A stretch of DNA of 64,000 nucleotides from Pigmentiphaga sp. H8 (GTDB taxonomy: Bacteria > Pseudomonadota > Gammaproteobacteria > Burkholderiales > Burkholderiaceae_B). Position 1 is the first letter of the stretch, and every line of letters starts with the position of its first letter. Made by a program: the position numbers and the translations under genes. Shown in pieces: positions 45,983 through 54,598 of this stretch. The stretch covers positions 1-64,000 of the forward strand of contig NZ_CP033966.1 of the NCBI RefSeq assembly GCF_003854895.1, read 5' to 3'. The notes under the pieces are model-generated. The model was not told the origin of the DNA. It did not search any database and saw only the letters and a program-made list of their open reading frames with translations.

Positions 45983-46042
45983 CGGGTGTCTCCGTTGCCA
46001 GTCGTGGCTGGCTCGTTTGGGGGAAGCATGGGCGCGCGGGGA

Positions 46043-46076
46043 CCGGCCCGGGCTGCGCGGACGCGCAGCGGGCCGG
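46043..46076. repeat. Strong GC-rich hairpin between Bug and porin genes
   Basis: CCGGCCC and GCTGCGC on the left (46043-46058, separated by GG) pair with GCGCAGC and GGGCCGG on the right (46063-46076) around a GGAC loop. It follows the Bug stop in the reading direction. It has no T-run and is probably an attenuating or mRNA-stabilising element. Confidence 0.45.
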
Positions 46077-46128
46077 CGCCGTCCGCCGGGACGGCGCGCG
46101 ACGCGGTCGTGCGTAAGGTGGAGGCCGG

Positions 46129-47133
46129 TTATTCGGGCTGCAGGCCGGCGTTGGCGATGATGGCCTTCCAGGCCTGGAGCTGGTCGCGGACCAGTTGCGA
46201 AAAGGCCTCGGGCGAGCTTTCCACCGGTACGAGGCCGACCGAGGCGTACTTGGCCTTGACTTCCGGCGTCGCACCGACTTGCGCCACCGCGCGGGCGATG
46301 GCCTGGACGACCGGCGCCGGCGTTCCCGCCGGGGCCAGCAGGCCCTCGAAACCCACGAGGCCGAAGTTCGAGAAGCCCGCCTCCTTCATGGTCGGCACGG
46401 TGGGCGTCAGCGCGGAACGCGTGGGACCGGTGCTGGCCAGCACGCGCAGCTTGCCGGCCTCGACCTGCGGGGCCAACGTGGAATAGCTGGCGAAGACGGC
46501 CGAGACGCGGCCGCCCACCACGTCCATGACGGCGGGCGGGGTGCCCTTGTAGGGCACGTGCAGCATGTCGGCGCCGCCTTCCTTGGCCAGCAGGCCGCCC
46601 AGCAGATGGGGCGTGGTGCCCGCGCCGGGCGAGGCGTAGGTGTACTTGCCGGGCGCCGCCTTGGCCAGGGCGATGAATTCGCGCACGGTCCGGGCCGGGA
46701 TGCCGGCGTTCACGGCCAGCCACAGCGGCGCGTCGGCAGCCTGGGCCACGGGCACGAAGCTGTTGATGGGGTCGTAGGTCAGGTTGCGGTAGAGCGAGGG
46801 CGCCTGCACGAACGCGGTCGAGGTGAACAGCAGCGTGTGGCCGTCCGGAGCGGCGCGCGCGACGGCGTCGCTGCCTATGGTGGTGCCGGCGCCGGGCCGG
46901 TTCTCCACCACGACGGGTACGCCCCAGGCCTTGCTCAGGGGGTCGGACAGGGTGCGCGCCGACTGGTCCATGGAACTGCCGGCCGGGCCCGGCACGACGA
47001 TCCTGACCTGGCCGTTCGGGAAGCCCGCGGGCTGGGCCACGGCGCACGCCAGGGGGGTGGCCAGCGCCAGCGCGTGCAGGGCGCGAAGCCCGTGGCGCGC
47101 CGCCGCGGCGGGAATGTTGTGAGTGGGTTTCAT
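46129..47133 (-). CDS. Bug-family (TctC-like) periplasmic receptor
   Basis: A 334-residue receptor, signal ALHALALATPLACAVAQPA. Ligand loops are PAGSSMDQSART in place of the usual PGG, AAPDGHTLLFT and VPYKGTPPAVMDVVGGR. CGAGGAGACGAC precedes the ATG. It is divergent from the double-HTH LysR gene, and the intervening gap carries one copy of a 24-base element whose second copy lies downstream of that LysR gene. This suggests LysR control. Confidence 0.92.
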   Translation of the reverse strand: MKPTHNIPAAAARHGLRALHALALATPLACAVAQPAGFPNGQVRIVVPGPAGSSMDQSARTLSDPLSKAWGVPVVVENRPGAGTTIGSDAVARAAPDGHTLLFTSTAFVQAPSLYRNLTYDPINSFVPVAQAADAPLWLAVNAGIPARTVREFIALAKAAPGKYTYASPGAGTTPHLLGGLLAKEGGADMLHVPYKGTPPAVMDVVGGRVSAVFASYSTLAPQVEAGKLRVLASTGPTRSALTPTVPTMKEAGFSNFGLVGFEGLLAPAGTPAPVVQAIARAVAQVGATPEVKAKYASVGLVPVESSPEAFSQLVRDQLQAWKAIIANAGLQPE

Positions 47134-47315
47134 GTCGTCTCCTCGATCCTGGCGGCCATGGTCCGCAACCGGCCGCCGCGCCGTCAAAGCGCGTTCTCGC
47201 ATTTTGAGACAGATCGAGCGCCAGGCATAAGGCAATCCGATCGGCTTGCGGAGCCCCCGGGACGCCGGAAAACACCGCGCGGCGAGACGCCAGGAGGGAG
47301 ATCGGTCCCTGCGGC

Positions 47316-47350
47316 TGCCATAATGCCGATAAAAAAATAAGATGGCATTT
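47316..47350. promoter_or_regulatory. Repeated element flanking the double-HTH LysR gene, copy A
   Basis: The stretch 47323-47346, read on the minus strand, matches the plus-strand stretch 48696-48719 at 20 of 24 positions. It also holds inverted TGCCAT (47316-47321) and ATGGCA (47342-47347). It lies between the divergent Bug gene and the LysR gene and is a candidate LysR-type operator. Confidence 0.55.
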
Positions 47351-47415
47351 GAACAAGCTTGTATGCCGGCGCCGCGCGCCGTGCCCCACCCTGGAACTTT
47401 TTCCGGATCCGCATC

Positions 47416-48666
47416 GTGCCGACTCCTCCCAAGCGTCTCGCTTCCCTGCCCAGCCTGGCCCATTTGCGGGTGCTGGGCGCGGTGGCCCAGCACGGCAGCG
47501 CCACGCGCGCGGCGGCGGCCCTGTTCCGTGCCCAGTCGGCGGTTACCCGATCCATACGCGAGATCGAGCAGGCGCTGGGCGAACCCCTGCTGGAGCGGCG
47601 CGCCACGGGCATGGTTCCCACCGCGGTCGGCCGGGCGGTGCTCGACCGCAACGCGCGGGTGTTCGGCGAACTGGAGGACCTGGCGTCGTGGTGCGCGGCA
47701 GGGCAACCGCGCGCCCGCACGGCCGTGGCACCGACGGTGCCGAGCTACCTGCTCAACACGCGCCGCCTGCAACTGCTGGTGGCGCTGGCCCGGCATCGCC
47801 ACATGCCCACGGCCGCGCATGCCCTGGGCATCAGCCAGCCAGCGGTCAGCGCGGCCATACGCATCCTGGAAAGCGGGGCGGGCTTCCCGCTGTTCGATCG
47901 CACGACCAGCGGCCTGCAGCCGACCGAGGCGGGGGAACAGTTCGTGCTCCAGGTGCGCCGGGCGCTGAACGAGCTGCGCCACATTCCCGACGACATCGCC
48001 GCGGTGAAGGGCAGCATACGCGGCCAGGTGGTGGTCGGCGGGCTGCCCTTCGCGCGCACCCGCATCCTGCCCGAGGCCGTGGCCCGGGTCAGCCGTTCCC
48101 ACCCCGGCGTGCGCGTCGTGACCGACGAAAGCGCCTACGAGATCCTGGCCGCGGACCTGCGCGCCGGCGATGTCGATTTCATCTTCGGCGGCCTGCGGGC
48201 GGCCGACATGGCCAGCGGCTTGCGCGGTGAAATGCTGATGTCCGAGGCCATGGTGGTGCTGGCGCGCAGCGACCATCCGCTGGCGGGCAGCCGTGGCCTG
48301 ACCCTGGCCCGGCTGGGCCGGCAGCAATGGATACTGCCCCGCGCCCACACGCCCGCCCGGACCATCCTGGACGACGTCTTCGCTCGGGCGCGCGTGCGCA
48401 CGCCCGAGCCGGCGGTGGAGACGGCCGACCTCGCCATGATCCGGGGGCTGCTGCTGCGCACCGACATGCTGGCGATCCTGCCGGCCCAGCAACTGCACTA
48501 CGAGTGCCAGACCGGCAGCCTGGCGGTGCTGGACATCGCGCTGCCCGGCACGGAGCGGGACATCGGCCTGACCCTGCGCGCCACCGGCGAGCCGTCTCCG
48601 GCGGCGCGGACGCTGATCGAGGCGATACGGGACGTCGTCGCCGGGATGGCCGCCTCGGCGGCGTGA
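47416..48666 (+). CDS. LysR-family regulator with two N-terminal HTH domains
   Basis: A 416-residue protein. The first LysR-type winged HTH lies at about residues 16-75 (LAHLRVLGAVAQHGSATRAA, AQSAVTRSIREIEQALGEPL), a second at about 116-175 (LQLLVALARHRHMPTAAHAL, ISQPAVSAAIRILESGAGFPLF) and a full effector domain from about 203 on. Normal LysR proteins are about 300 residues with one HTH, so this is a tandem duplication or fusion. The GTG at 47416 is the likely start; a TTG at 47359 is in frame. No strong ribosome site is seen. Confidence 0.87.
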   Translation: MPTPPKRLASLPSLAHLRVLGAVAQHGSATRAAAALFRAQSAVTRSIREIEQALGEPLLERRATGMVPTAVGRAVLDRNARVFGELEDLASWCAAGQPRARTAVAPTVPSYLLNTRRLQLLVALARHRHMPTAAHALGISQPAVSAAIRILESGAGFPLFDRTTSGLQPTEAGEQFVLQVRRALNELRHIPDDIAAVKGSIRGQVVVGGLPFARTRILPEAVARVSRSHPGVRVVTDESAYEILAADLRAGDVDFIFGGLRAADMASGLRGEMLMSEAMVVLARSDHPLAGSRGLTLARLGRQQWILPRAHTPARTILDDVFARARVRTPEPAVETADLAMIRGLLLRTDMLAILPAQQLHYECQTGSLAVLDIALPGTERDIGLTLRATGEPSPAARTLIEAIRDVVAGMAASAA

Positions 48667-48691
48667 GCCGGGCGGGCCGATCAATCTGGCC

Positions 48692-48725
48692 TGCCATGGC
48701 ATCTATTTTATTTATCGGCATGGCA
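48692..48725. promoter_or_regulatory. Repeated element flanking the double-HTH LysR gene, copy B
   Basis: The stretch 48696-48719 matches copy A, in inverted orientation, at 20 of 24 positions. It is enclosed by perfect arms TGCCATG (48692-48698) and CATGGCA (48719-48725). It lies between the LysR stop and the bicupin operon, about 200 bases upstream of the latter, and probably marks the regulator's control of that operon. Confidence 0.55.
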
Positions 48726-48921
48726 CCATCGCACCCCTTCGGCCGGCGCGGCCCGGCCCCTGGAGAAACGGGGTTTTCCACCATCAGGATCCCCCGCTGA
48801 TACGGCGTTTCCAGCCAGCCGAAAAAAATTATCGTCGTCTTGTCTTTCTCCTTGCTTGCGGCCATGATGCGCGCACCGGAGGCCGCCACGGCCATCCCCA
48901 TCCGATCACGCGAGACCAAGC

Positions 48922-49902
48922 ATGAGCATCGTCCAGGAACATCTCGACATCTTTCCGTTCGACACCCCGCCCGTGGTGCTGACGCGGCGCGAGGCGCTGC
49001 TGCTGGACGACCCCGTGCCGTCCACGGTGAAGGCGCCCGAGCCGCCGCCCATCGAGGCCATCCACTACGCGCCGCGCTACTCCGATCAGAAGGGCCCCCA
49101 GCGCAACGTCTACGAAAGCCCCTACCTGCGCATCGAACGCCACTCCATGACGCATGGGCGGCAGCGTTTCTATCACCGCAACACCGGCGCCGACGAGATT
49201 TCCTATCAGGTGGACGGCCAGCGCCTGCTGATGACGGAGCTGGGTTCGGTCGACCTGGTGCCGGGCGAGTTCGTGCGGCTACCCAACGGCGTGGCGCACG
49301 ACAACTATGGTCGACAGGACATCCATCTGCTGCTGTACGTGTCGGACCCGGCGGCCGAACTGCTGCCCGCGCGCCGGACCTCGGAACATCGCCAGACGCC
49401 GTTTCCCGAGTGGCAGCCCGCGGTGGTCAACGAGATGGTGTCCAGGGACCTGGCCGGCCCGGGGCAGTACCTGGTGCTGGCGCCGGCGGACGAACGCCTG
49501 CTGCTGGATCATGCGCTGAACGACCCGCGCCGGCTGGCCGTGCTCGACCCCGGTGACGAGGGAGCAGGGGCCTGCTGGATCTACCGCTCGACCCACGTCT
49601 GGATCGGCCGCACGCGCCGCCCGGCCAGCGACGGCCGCGTCTACCAGCGCCACCTGAACGCCGACGAAGTGCAATACCAGGTGAGCGGGCACCGTACGCT
49701 GGTCACGCAGCGCGGCTGCCTGGAGATCGAGCCGGGCGACTTCGTGCGCATCCCGCAGGGCGTGGCCTTCACCAGCATTCACCACGAACCCGGCGAATAC
49801 CTGATGCTGGCATCCCGCCACGAGATCCCGCAGTCGGCCCAGGGCACCAGGCAGGGGGACAGGCGCGATGCCGCCGCGGTGGAGCGGCTGCGCGCGCGCT
49901 GA
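48922..49902 (+). CDS. Bicupin, homogentisate dioxygenase-like
   Basis: A 326-residue protein with two clearly related cupin halves: HRNTGADEISYQVDGQR with PGEFVRLPNGVAHDN (about 85-128) and RHLNADEVQYQVSGHR with PGDFVRIPQGVAF (about 244-283). The HRN/DE pattern resembles the homogentisate 1,2-dioxygenase cupin group, so a ring-cleaving or other non-heme-iron activity is plausible. The second half keeps H244 and E249. It is the first gene of a run with MDR dehydrogenase, M24-like and MFS genes. Confidence 0.75.
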   Translation: MSIVQEHLDIFPFDTPPVVLTRREALLLDDPVPSTVKAPEPPPIEAIHYAPRYSDQKGPQRNVYESPYLRIERHSMTHGRQRFYHRNTGADEISYQVDGQRLLMTELGSVDLVPGEFVRLPNGVAHDNYGRQDIHLLLYVSDPAAELLPARRTSEHRQTPFPEWQPAVVNEMVSRDLAGPGQYLVLAPADERLLLDHALNDPRRLAVLDPGDEGAGACWIYRSTHVWIGRTRRPASDGRVYQRHLNADEVQYQVSGHRTLVTQRGCLEIEPGDFVRIPQGVAFTSIHHEPGEYLMLASRHEIPQSAQGTRQGDRRDAAAVERLRAR

Positions 49903-49931
49903 GCCCAGAGACGAATGACAGGATACGGAAC

Positions 49932-51035
49932 ATGAAGCAGATGATCGCCGCCCGCGCCCATGCATCGGGCGAACTCAAGCTGGAAACGGTGGACGTGCCC
50001 GAGCCGGAAGCGGGCGAGGTGCTGGTGCGGGTGGCCAGCGCGGGCATCGCGCCGGGCATCACCAAGCTGCTGGCCAAGGGGCGCTTTCGCCACCTGCCGA
50101 CCACGCTCGGCCATGAAATCGCCGGCGTGGTGGCCGAGGCCGGCAACGGCGTCGATCCGGCCCTGGTTGGCCGGCGCGTGCGCGTCTCGCCCAGCCTGAC
50201 CTGCGGACGCTGCGAATACTGCCTGAGCGGGCGCGAGCCCATGTGCCCGTCCACCGCGATGATCGGCCACGCGGCCTTCGGCACCGGCCCCATGCCGCTG
50301 TACGAGCGCTATCACGACGGCGGCCTGGCCGAATACGTGCGCGTGCCCGCCACCCACGTCGATCCGCTGCCGGACAACGTCAGCTTCGACGTGGGCGCCA
50401 AGCTGCACGACCTGGGCAATGCCGTGCGCGCGCTGCGGCAGACCGGCATGCCGGCCTCCGGCCGGCTGGTCATCACCGCCGCCACCGGCACCATGGGCAC
50501 GGCCTCGATCAAGTTCGCCCGTTTTTTCGGCGCGCGCGAGCTGGTGCTGGTCGGACGTTCCGGCTCGCGCCTGGAGGCCCTGCGCCCGCTGGCCGGCGGC
50601 CTGCCCGTGCGGACGGTGGCCCTGGAAGACCTGCCGGGCTGGGAGGACGACGAGGGCCTGACGCGGCGCCTGGGCGAACTGCTACCCCAAGGGGCCGACG
50701 CGGTGCTGGATTTCTTCCCGTCGGGGCCGGGCACCGCGCAAGCCATGGCGGCGCTGGGCACGGGCGGCGCGCTGGTTCACATGGGCGGCAACACGTCCAT
50801 GCTGCCCTTCTCGATCCGGGACATGATGCATCACTGCTGGCGCTTCGTCGGCACCCGTTCCTGCACGAAAGAGGACACGGACCTGGTGCTGGACCTGCTG
50901 GCCTCGGGCCAGGCCGCCGCCGACGATCTCATCACCCACCGCTTTCCGCTGTCGCGGCTGGCCGAGGCCATGGAGGCCACCGGCAGCCGCAAGGAACCGA
51001 TCTGGATGGCCATCGTGCATCCGGATGCCGTGTAA
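49932..51035 (+). CDS. Zinc-type alcohol dehydrogenase (MDR superfamily)
   Basis: A 367-residue medium-chain dehydrogenase. The structural zinc site is present (CGRCEYCLSGREPMC), LGHEIAG marks the catalytic-domain motif, and ITAATGTMGTASIKFAR is the nucleotide-binding turn. The position where many members have the first catalytic zinc ligand reads GIAPGIT with no cysteine, so the catalytic zinc may be missing or altered. It is 29 bases after the bicupin gene and probably oxidises or reduces a pathway intermediate. Confidence 0.85.
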   Translation: MKQMIAARAHASGELKLETVDVPEPEAGEVLVRVASAGIAPGITKLLAKGRFRHLPTTLGHEIAGVVAEAGNGVDPALVGRRVRVSPSLTCGRCEYCLSGREPMCPSTAMIGHAAFGTGPMPLYERYHDGGLAEYVRVPATHVDPLPDNVSFDVGAKLHDLGNAVRALRQTGMPASGRLVITAATGTMGTASIKFARFFGARELVLVGRSGSRLEALRPLAGGLPVRTVALEDLPGWEDDEGLTRRLGELLPQGADAVLDFFPSGPGTAQAMAALGTGGALVHMGGNTSMLPFSIRDMMHHCWRFVGTRSCTKEDTDLVLDLLASGQAAADDLITHRFPLSRLAEAMEATGSRKEPIWMAIVHPDAV

Positions 51036-51055
51036 CCGCTTTTCCTTCGCCCGCC

Positions 51056-52351
51056 ATGACCGATACGCCGACGATGCATCCCTACCGCCGCTTTTCCCTG
51101 GCCGAACGCGACCGCCGATGGAAGGCCGTGCGCCGGCGCATGGCCGAGGAAGGTCTTGCCGCCATCATCGCGCCGCCCAATCCGGGCAATTCCACCGACT
51201 GGCAGGCCGATGCCCGCTACCTGTCCCACTGCGGGGGCGGAGCCGACACGTCCATAGGCGTGGTCTTTCCTCTGGAAGGCGAGGTCACCGTCGTCGCCAC
51301 CTCGGCGCAGGAACGGTGGGGGCCGCTGGTGCAGGACTGGGTGGCGGACGTGCGCACCGTCAACCGGCAGTTCGGCGCCGCCATGGGCGAGCGGCTGCGG
51401 GAACTGGGTCTGGACGGGCAGCGCATCGGCATCAGCGGGCTGGTCGGCGGGACCCGTACCCCCGAGGGCACCATCATGCACGGCACCTACGAGGCCCTGG
51501 CCCGCGCGGTGCCGAACGCGAGCTTCGTCGAGGTGGGCGAGCTGATGCAGGACGTGCGCGAGATCAAGAGCCAGGAGGAGATCGACGTCCTGCAATGTTC
51601 CATCGACCTGGTCGAGCGCGCGCTCGAGGCGCAATTGATCGCGGCCCAGCCCGGCGTGCCCGACTACGTCGTCTGGGCCGAGACCATGCACGCCATGTTT
51701 CGCCGGGGCTCGGAGCTGTCGGTGCATTTCAACTGGGTCAGCGGCGATAATCCCGGCCGCACGCTCACGCGGCCCACCGCCCGGCCGCTGCGCGGGGGGG
51801 ACCTGATCCTGGGTGAGATCGAGGCCTCGGTCATCGGCTACCGCGCCCAGCGCCTGCCCGTGGTGGCGGTGAACCGCTGCCCGCCCGTCATCCGCGACCT
51901 GTCGGCCATCCATGGCGACATGTACGCCGAACTGCTGAGCGTGCTGCGCGCCGGCGCCACCGTGCGCGAGGTCATTGCCGCGACGGTGGACATCACGCGG
52001 CGCATCGCGCCGCGCAGCGGCCCCCTGGCCGGGCTGAAGGCTGCGCTCATCCTGCACGGACGGGGGCTGGGCGACGACCGGCCGCTGGTGCTGACCAAGC
52101 TTGGCGGCGACCCCTTCTACGGCGCGACCGAGCGCGCCATGGAAGCGGTGTTCCCCGAGGACGGCGTCTATATCTGCAAGCCCGCGATCTCGACCGCCGA
52201 CGGCGTGTTCCAGTTCGCCTGGGGCGACACGGTGCGCGTCGCCCCAGGCGGCGCGCGACGCATGGGCAGGATGCCCCACGGCGTGCAGGTCTCGGAACCC
52301 GGGCCGTTCACCGACTGGCCCACCGACGTCACGGTGCTGGGCGGGGCATAG
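51056..52351 (+). CDS. M24 (aminopeptidase P/creatinase-fold) protein, degenerate metal site
   Basis: A 431-residue protein with the two-domain creatinase/prolidase fold: an N-terminal domain to about residue 165, then the pita-bread domain from KSQEEIDVLQCSIDLVERAL. The five M24 metal ligands are mostly lost. GEIEAS replaces the first Asp region, YRAQRLPV lacks the second Asp, KPAIS stands where EP is expected and GDTVRV at the last Glu; the histidine of LHGRGLG remains. This pattern suggests a metal-free hydrolase like creatinase. The ATG at 51056 lies 20 bases after the dehydrogenase gene. Confidence 0.83.
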   Translation: MTDTPTMHPYRRFSLAERDRRWKAVRRRMAEEGLAAIIAPPNPGNSTDWQADARYLSHCGGGADTSIGVVFPLEGEVTVVATSAQERWGPLVQDWVADVRTVNRQFGAAMGERLRELGLDGQRIGISGLVGGTRTPEGTIMHGTYEALARAVPNASFVEVGELMQDVREIKSQEEIDVLQCSIDLVERALEAQLIAAQPGVPDYVVWAETMHAMFRRGSELSVHFNWVSGDNPGRTLTRPTARPLRGGDLILGEIEASVIGYRAQRLPVVAVNRCPPVIRDLSAIHGDMYAELLSVLRAGATVREVIAATVDITRRIAPRSGPLAGLKAALILHGRGLGDDRPLVLTKLGGDPFYGATERAMEAVFPEDGVYICKPAISTADGVFQFAWGDTVRVAPGGARRMGRMPHGVQVSEPGPFTDWPTDVTVLGGA

Positions 52352-52422
52352 CGGGGCCCGCCACGCTGCGGGGGAATGCGCTACGATGGGCGCGGCCAAA
52401 AAGGCATCCCACCGGAGCGGGC

Positions 52423-53730
52423 ATGGAGAACAGGACGCCGATCGATCCCTACCGCAAGATCAGCGCGCGCATCATCCCCCTGATGATGCTGCTCTACCTG
52501 ATGGCCTTCCTGGACCGGGTGAACATCAGCTTCGCCGCGCTGACCATGAACCAGGACCTGGGTTTCACGCCCACCATCTTCGGCTGGGGCGCCGGCATCT
52601 TCTTCATCGGCTACTTCCTGTTCGAGGTCCCCAGCAACGTCATCCTGGAAAAGGTCGGCGCGCGCCTGTGGATCGCGCGCATCATGGTCACCTGGGGCCT
52701 GATCTCGGCGGCCATGGCCTTCGTGTCGGGCACCGCGAGCTTTCTTACGCTGCGCTTCCTGCTCGGGGTCGCCGAGGCGGGATTCCTGCCCGGCATGCTG
52801 CTCTACCTGACCTACTGGTTCCCGGCCCGGCACCGCGCGAAATTCATCGCCCTGTTCATGGCGGCGGTGCCGCTGGCCAGCGCGATCGGTTCGCCCATCT
52901 CCGGCCTGCTGGTCGGCATGGACGACCTGATGGGGCTCAAGGGCTGGCAATGGCTGTTCATCCTGGAGGGCCTGCCCTCGTGCGTGCTCGGCATCGTGGT
53001 CCTGTTCGCGCTGCCCGACCGTCCGGCCAATGCGAAATGGCTGTCGCCGGAAGAATGCGGAATCGTCGAGGCCGACCTGGCGCGTGACCGGCTGGCCGCT
53101 ACCGGCCGCAGCCACCACGCCATGTGGCCGGCCCTGGTGGACCGGCGCGTGCTGGTGCTGTGCGGCGTGTATTTCGGCATCGTCATCGGGCTGTACGGCA
53201 TCGGCCTGTGGCTGCCGCAGATCGCCAAGGCGATGGGATACTCGAATGCCGCGGTCGGCTTCATCGTGGCCGCGCCCTATGCCGTCAGCGCGGTGGCCAT
53301 GCTGGCCTGGGGACGCCGCAGCGACCGCAGCGGCGAACGCGCAGGCCACGTCGCGGCCGCGGCCCTGGTCAGCGTCGCCGGGCTGCTCGCCAGCCTTTAC
53401 TTCGGCACGCCGTGGATCGCGCTGTGCTGCCTGGGCCTGGCCTCGGTCGGCATCTATGCCTGCCTGGGGCCGTTCTGGGCCATGCCGCCGCTGTTCCTGC
53501 AAGGCACGGCCGCGGCGGGCGGCATCGCGTTGATCAACTCGGTCGGCAATCTGGGCGGCTTCGCCGGCCCCTACCTGATGGGATGGATCAAGGAGCGCAC
53601 CGGCAGCTTCTCGCTGGGCATGGCCGCGTTGGCCGGCTGCCTGGGCGCGGCCGCGATACTGGCGCTGTCGCTGAAACGGGAAATGCGGGCGATGCGTGAC
53701 GCGCGGGCGCCGGATCCGGGCCAGGCCTAG
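52423..53730 (+). CDS. MFS transporter, anion:cation symporter (ACS) type
   Basis: A 435-residue, 12-span major facilitator protein. The motif AFLDRVNISFAALTMNQDLG in the first span and the YFLFEVPSNVILEKVGAR loop are typical of the ACS family, which imports organic anions such as phthalate or hexuronates. GGAGCGGGC precedes the ATG. It ends the bicupin-MDR-M24 run (71-base gap) and likely imports that pathway's substrate. Confidence 0.92.
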   Translation: MENRTPIDPYRKISARIIPLMMLLYLMAFLDRVNISFAALTMNQDLGFTPTIFGWGAGIFFIGYFLFEVPSNVILEKVGARLWIARIMVTWGLISAAMAFVSGTASFLTLRFLLGVAEAGFLPGMLLYLTYWFPARHRAKFIALFMAAVPLASAIGSPISGLLVGMDDLMGLKGWQWLFILEGLPSCVLGIVVLFALPDRPANAKWLSPEECGIVEADLARDRLAATGRSHHAMWPALVDRRVLVLCGVYFGIVIGLYGIGLWLPQIAKAMGYSNAAVGFIVAAPYAVSAVAMLAWGRRSDRSGERAGHVAAAALVSVAGLLASLYFGTPWIALCCLGLASVGIYACLGPFWAMPPLFLQGTAAAGGIALINSVGNLGGFAGPYLMGWIKERTGSFSLGMAALAGCLGAAAILALSLKREMRAMRDARAPDPGQA

Positions 53731-53744
53731 GTGTTCATGGTGTC

Positions 53745-54530
53745 CTACGCGGGGTCCGTTCTTGCCAGGCAATACGCGGCGGTGTCGTAGGGCAGCGTCA
53801 CGGCGGCGTGGCCGCGCAGTTCGGGCTCGGCCTGGATCAAGGCCTGTAGCCGCTGGTCCACGCCGGCTCGCTGTTCTGGCGGCAGCGCCGAGATGAAGCT
53901 GGTGGAGCGCACCCGGTTCAGGATGACGTCTTCCGGGGATCCGGTGTGGCCGTTGGCGTAGTGCCGCTCGTCCATGGGCCCGAAGCCCGGGTGGGGAAAG
54001 GCCTGGCGCCAGGCGCCGGTGTAGTAGCGCGGCGCGTCGCCCTCGAATTCGTTGACGATGCGGTCGATCGCGGCCACCCAGGGGACGTTTGCGTCGCGCA
54101 TGTTCCAGACCAGCCCCAGCCGGCCACCGGGCTTGAGCACGCGATGGATCTCGTCCAGGGCTTCGGCCGTGGCGAACCAGTGGAAGGCCTGCGCGCACAC
54201 GACCACGTCGACGCTGGCATCGGGCAGCGGGATGGCGTCGGCCGTGCCGACCAGCGGCCGGACCCCGGGATGGGCCGCGGCCAGCTTGTCCAGCATGGCG
54301 GCCACCGGTTCCACGGCGATCACGCTGGCGCCGGTGGCAAGCAGGCGGGGCGTGAACTTGCCGGTGCCCGCGCCCAGGTCCAGCACGGTGGCGCCGGCAT
54401 GCAGGCCCAGCGTGTCGCGCAGCCACCACGCGATTTCCGGCGGATAGTCGGGACGCCCGCGGACATAGGTGTCGGCCCCTTTGGTGTAGCCGTCGGCGGC
54501 CGAGTGATGGATGGAGGTCGTGCTGTCCAT
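53745..54530 (-). CDS. Class I SAM-dependent methyltransferase
   Basis: A 261-residue methyltransferase: GATVLDLGAGTGKFTPRLLA is motif I, with AVEPVAAML, DVVVCAQAFHWF and the post-motif VLKPGGRLGLVWNMR. The ATG at 54530 follows GGAGAG; an in-frame start at 54572 is less likely. The HWF segment is common in small-molecule or ubiquinone-type methylases. Substrate unknown. It is divergent from csaA and convergent with the MFS gene (14-base gap). Confidence 0.88.
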   Translation of the reverse strand: MDSTTSIHHSAADGYTKGADTYVRGRPDYPPEIAWWLRDTLGLHAGATVLDLGAGTGKFTPRLLATGASVIAVEPVAAMLDKLAAAHPGVRPLVGTADAIPLPDASVDVVVCAQAFHWFATAEALDEIHRVLKPGGRLGLVWNMRDANVPWVAAIDRIVNEFEGDAPRYYTGAWRQAFPHPGFGPMDERHYANGHTGSPEDVILNRVRSTSFISALPPEQRAGVDQRLQALIQAEPELRGHAAVTLPYDTAAYCLARTDPA

Positions 54531-54598
54531 GTGTTCTCTCCGTGAAAGCGCGGGGGCGATCTGTTTTACCATGCGCGTTTGCCGGGCAAGGAGGCCGC

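Noticed and set aside
44942..47389. A single 815-codon frame spanning the porin and Bug region
   Set aside because: The porin starts internally at 45982 with a signal peptide and its own ribosome site; the upstream part is the out-of-frame shadow of the Bug gene.
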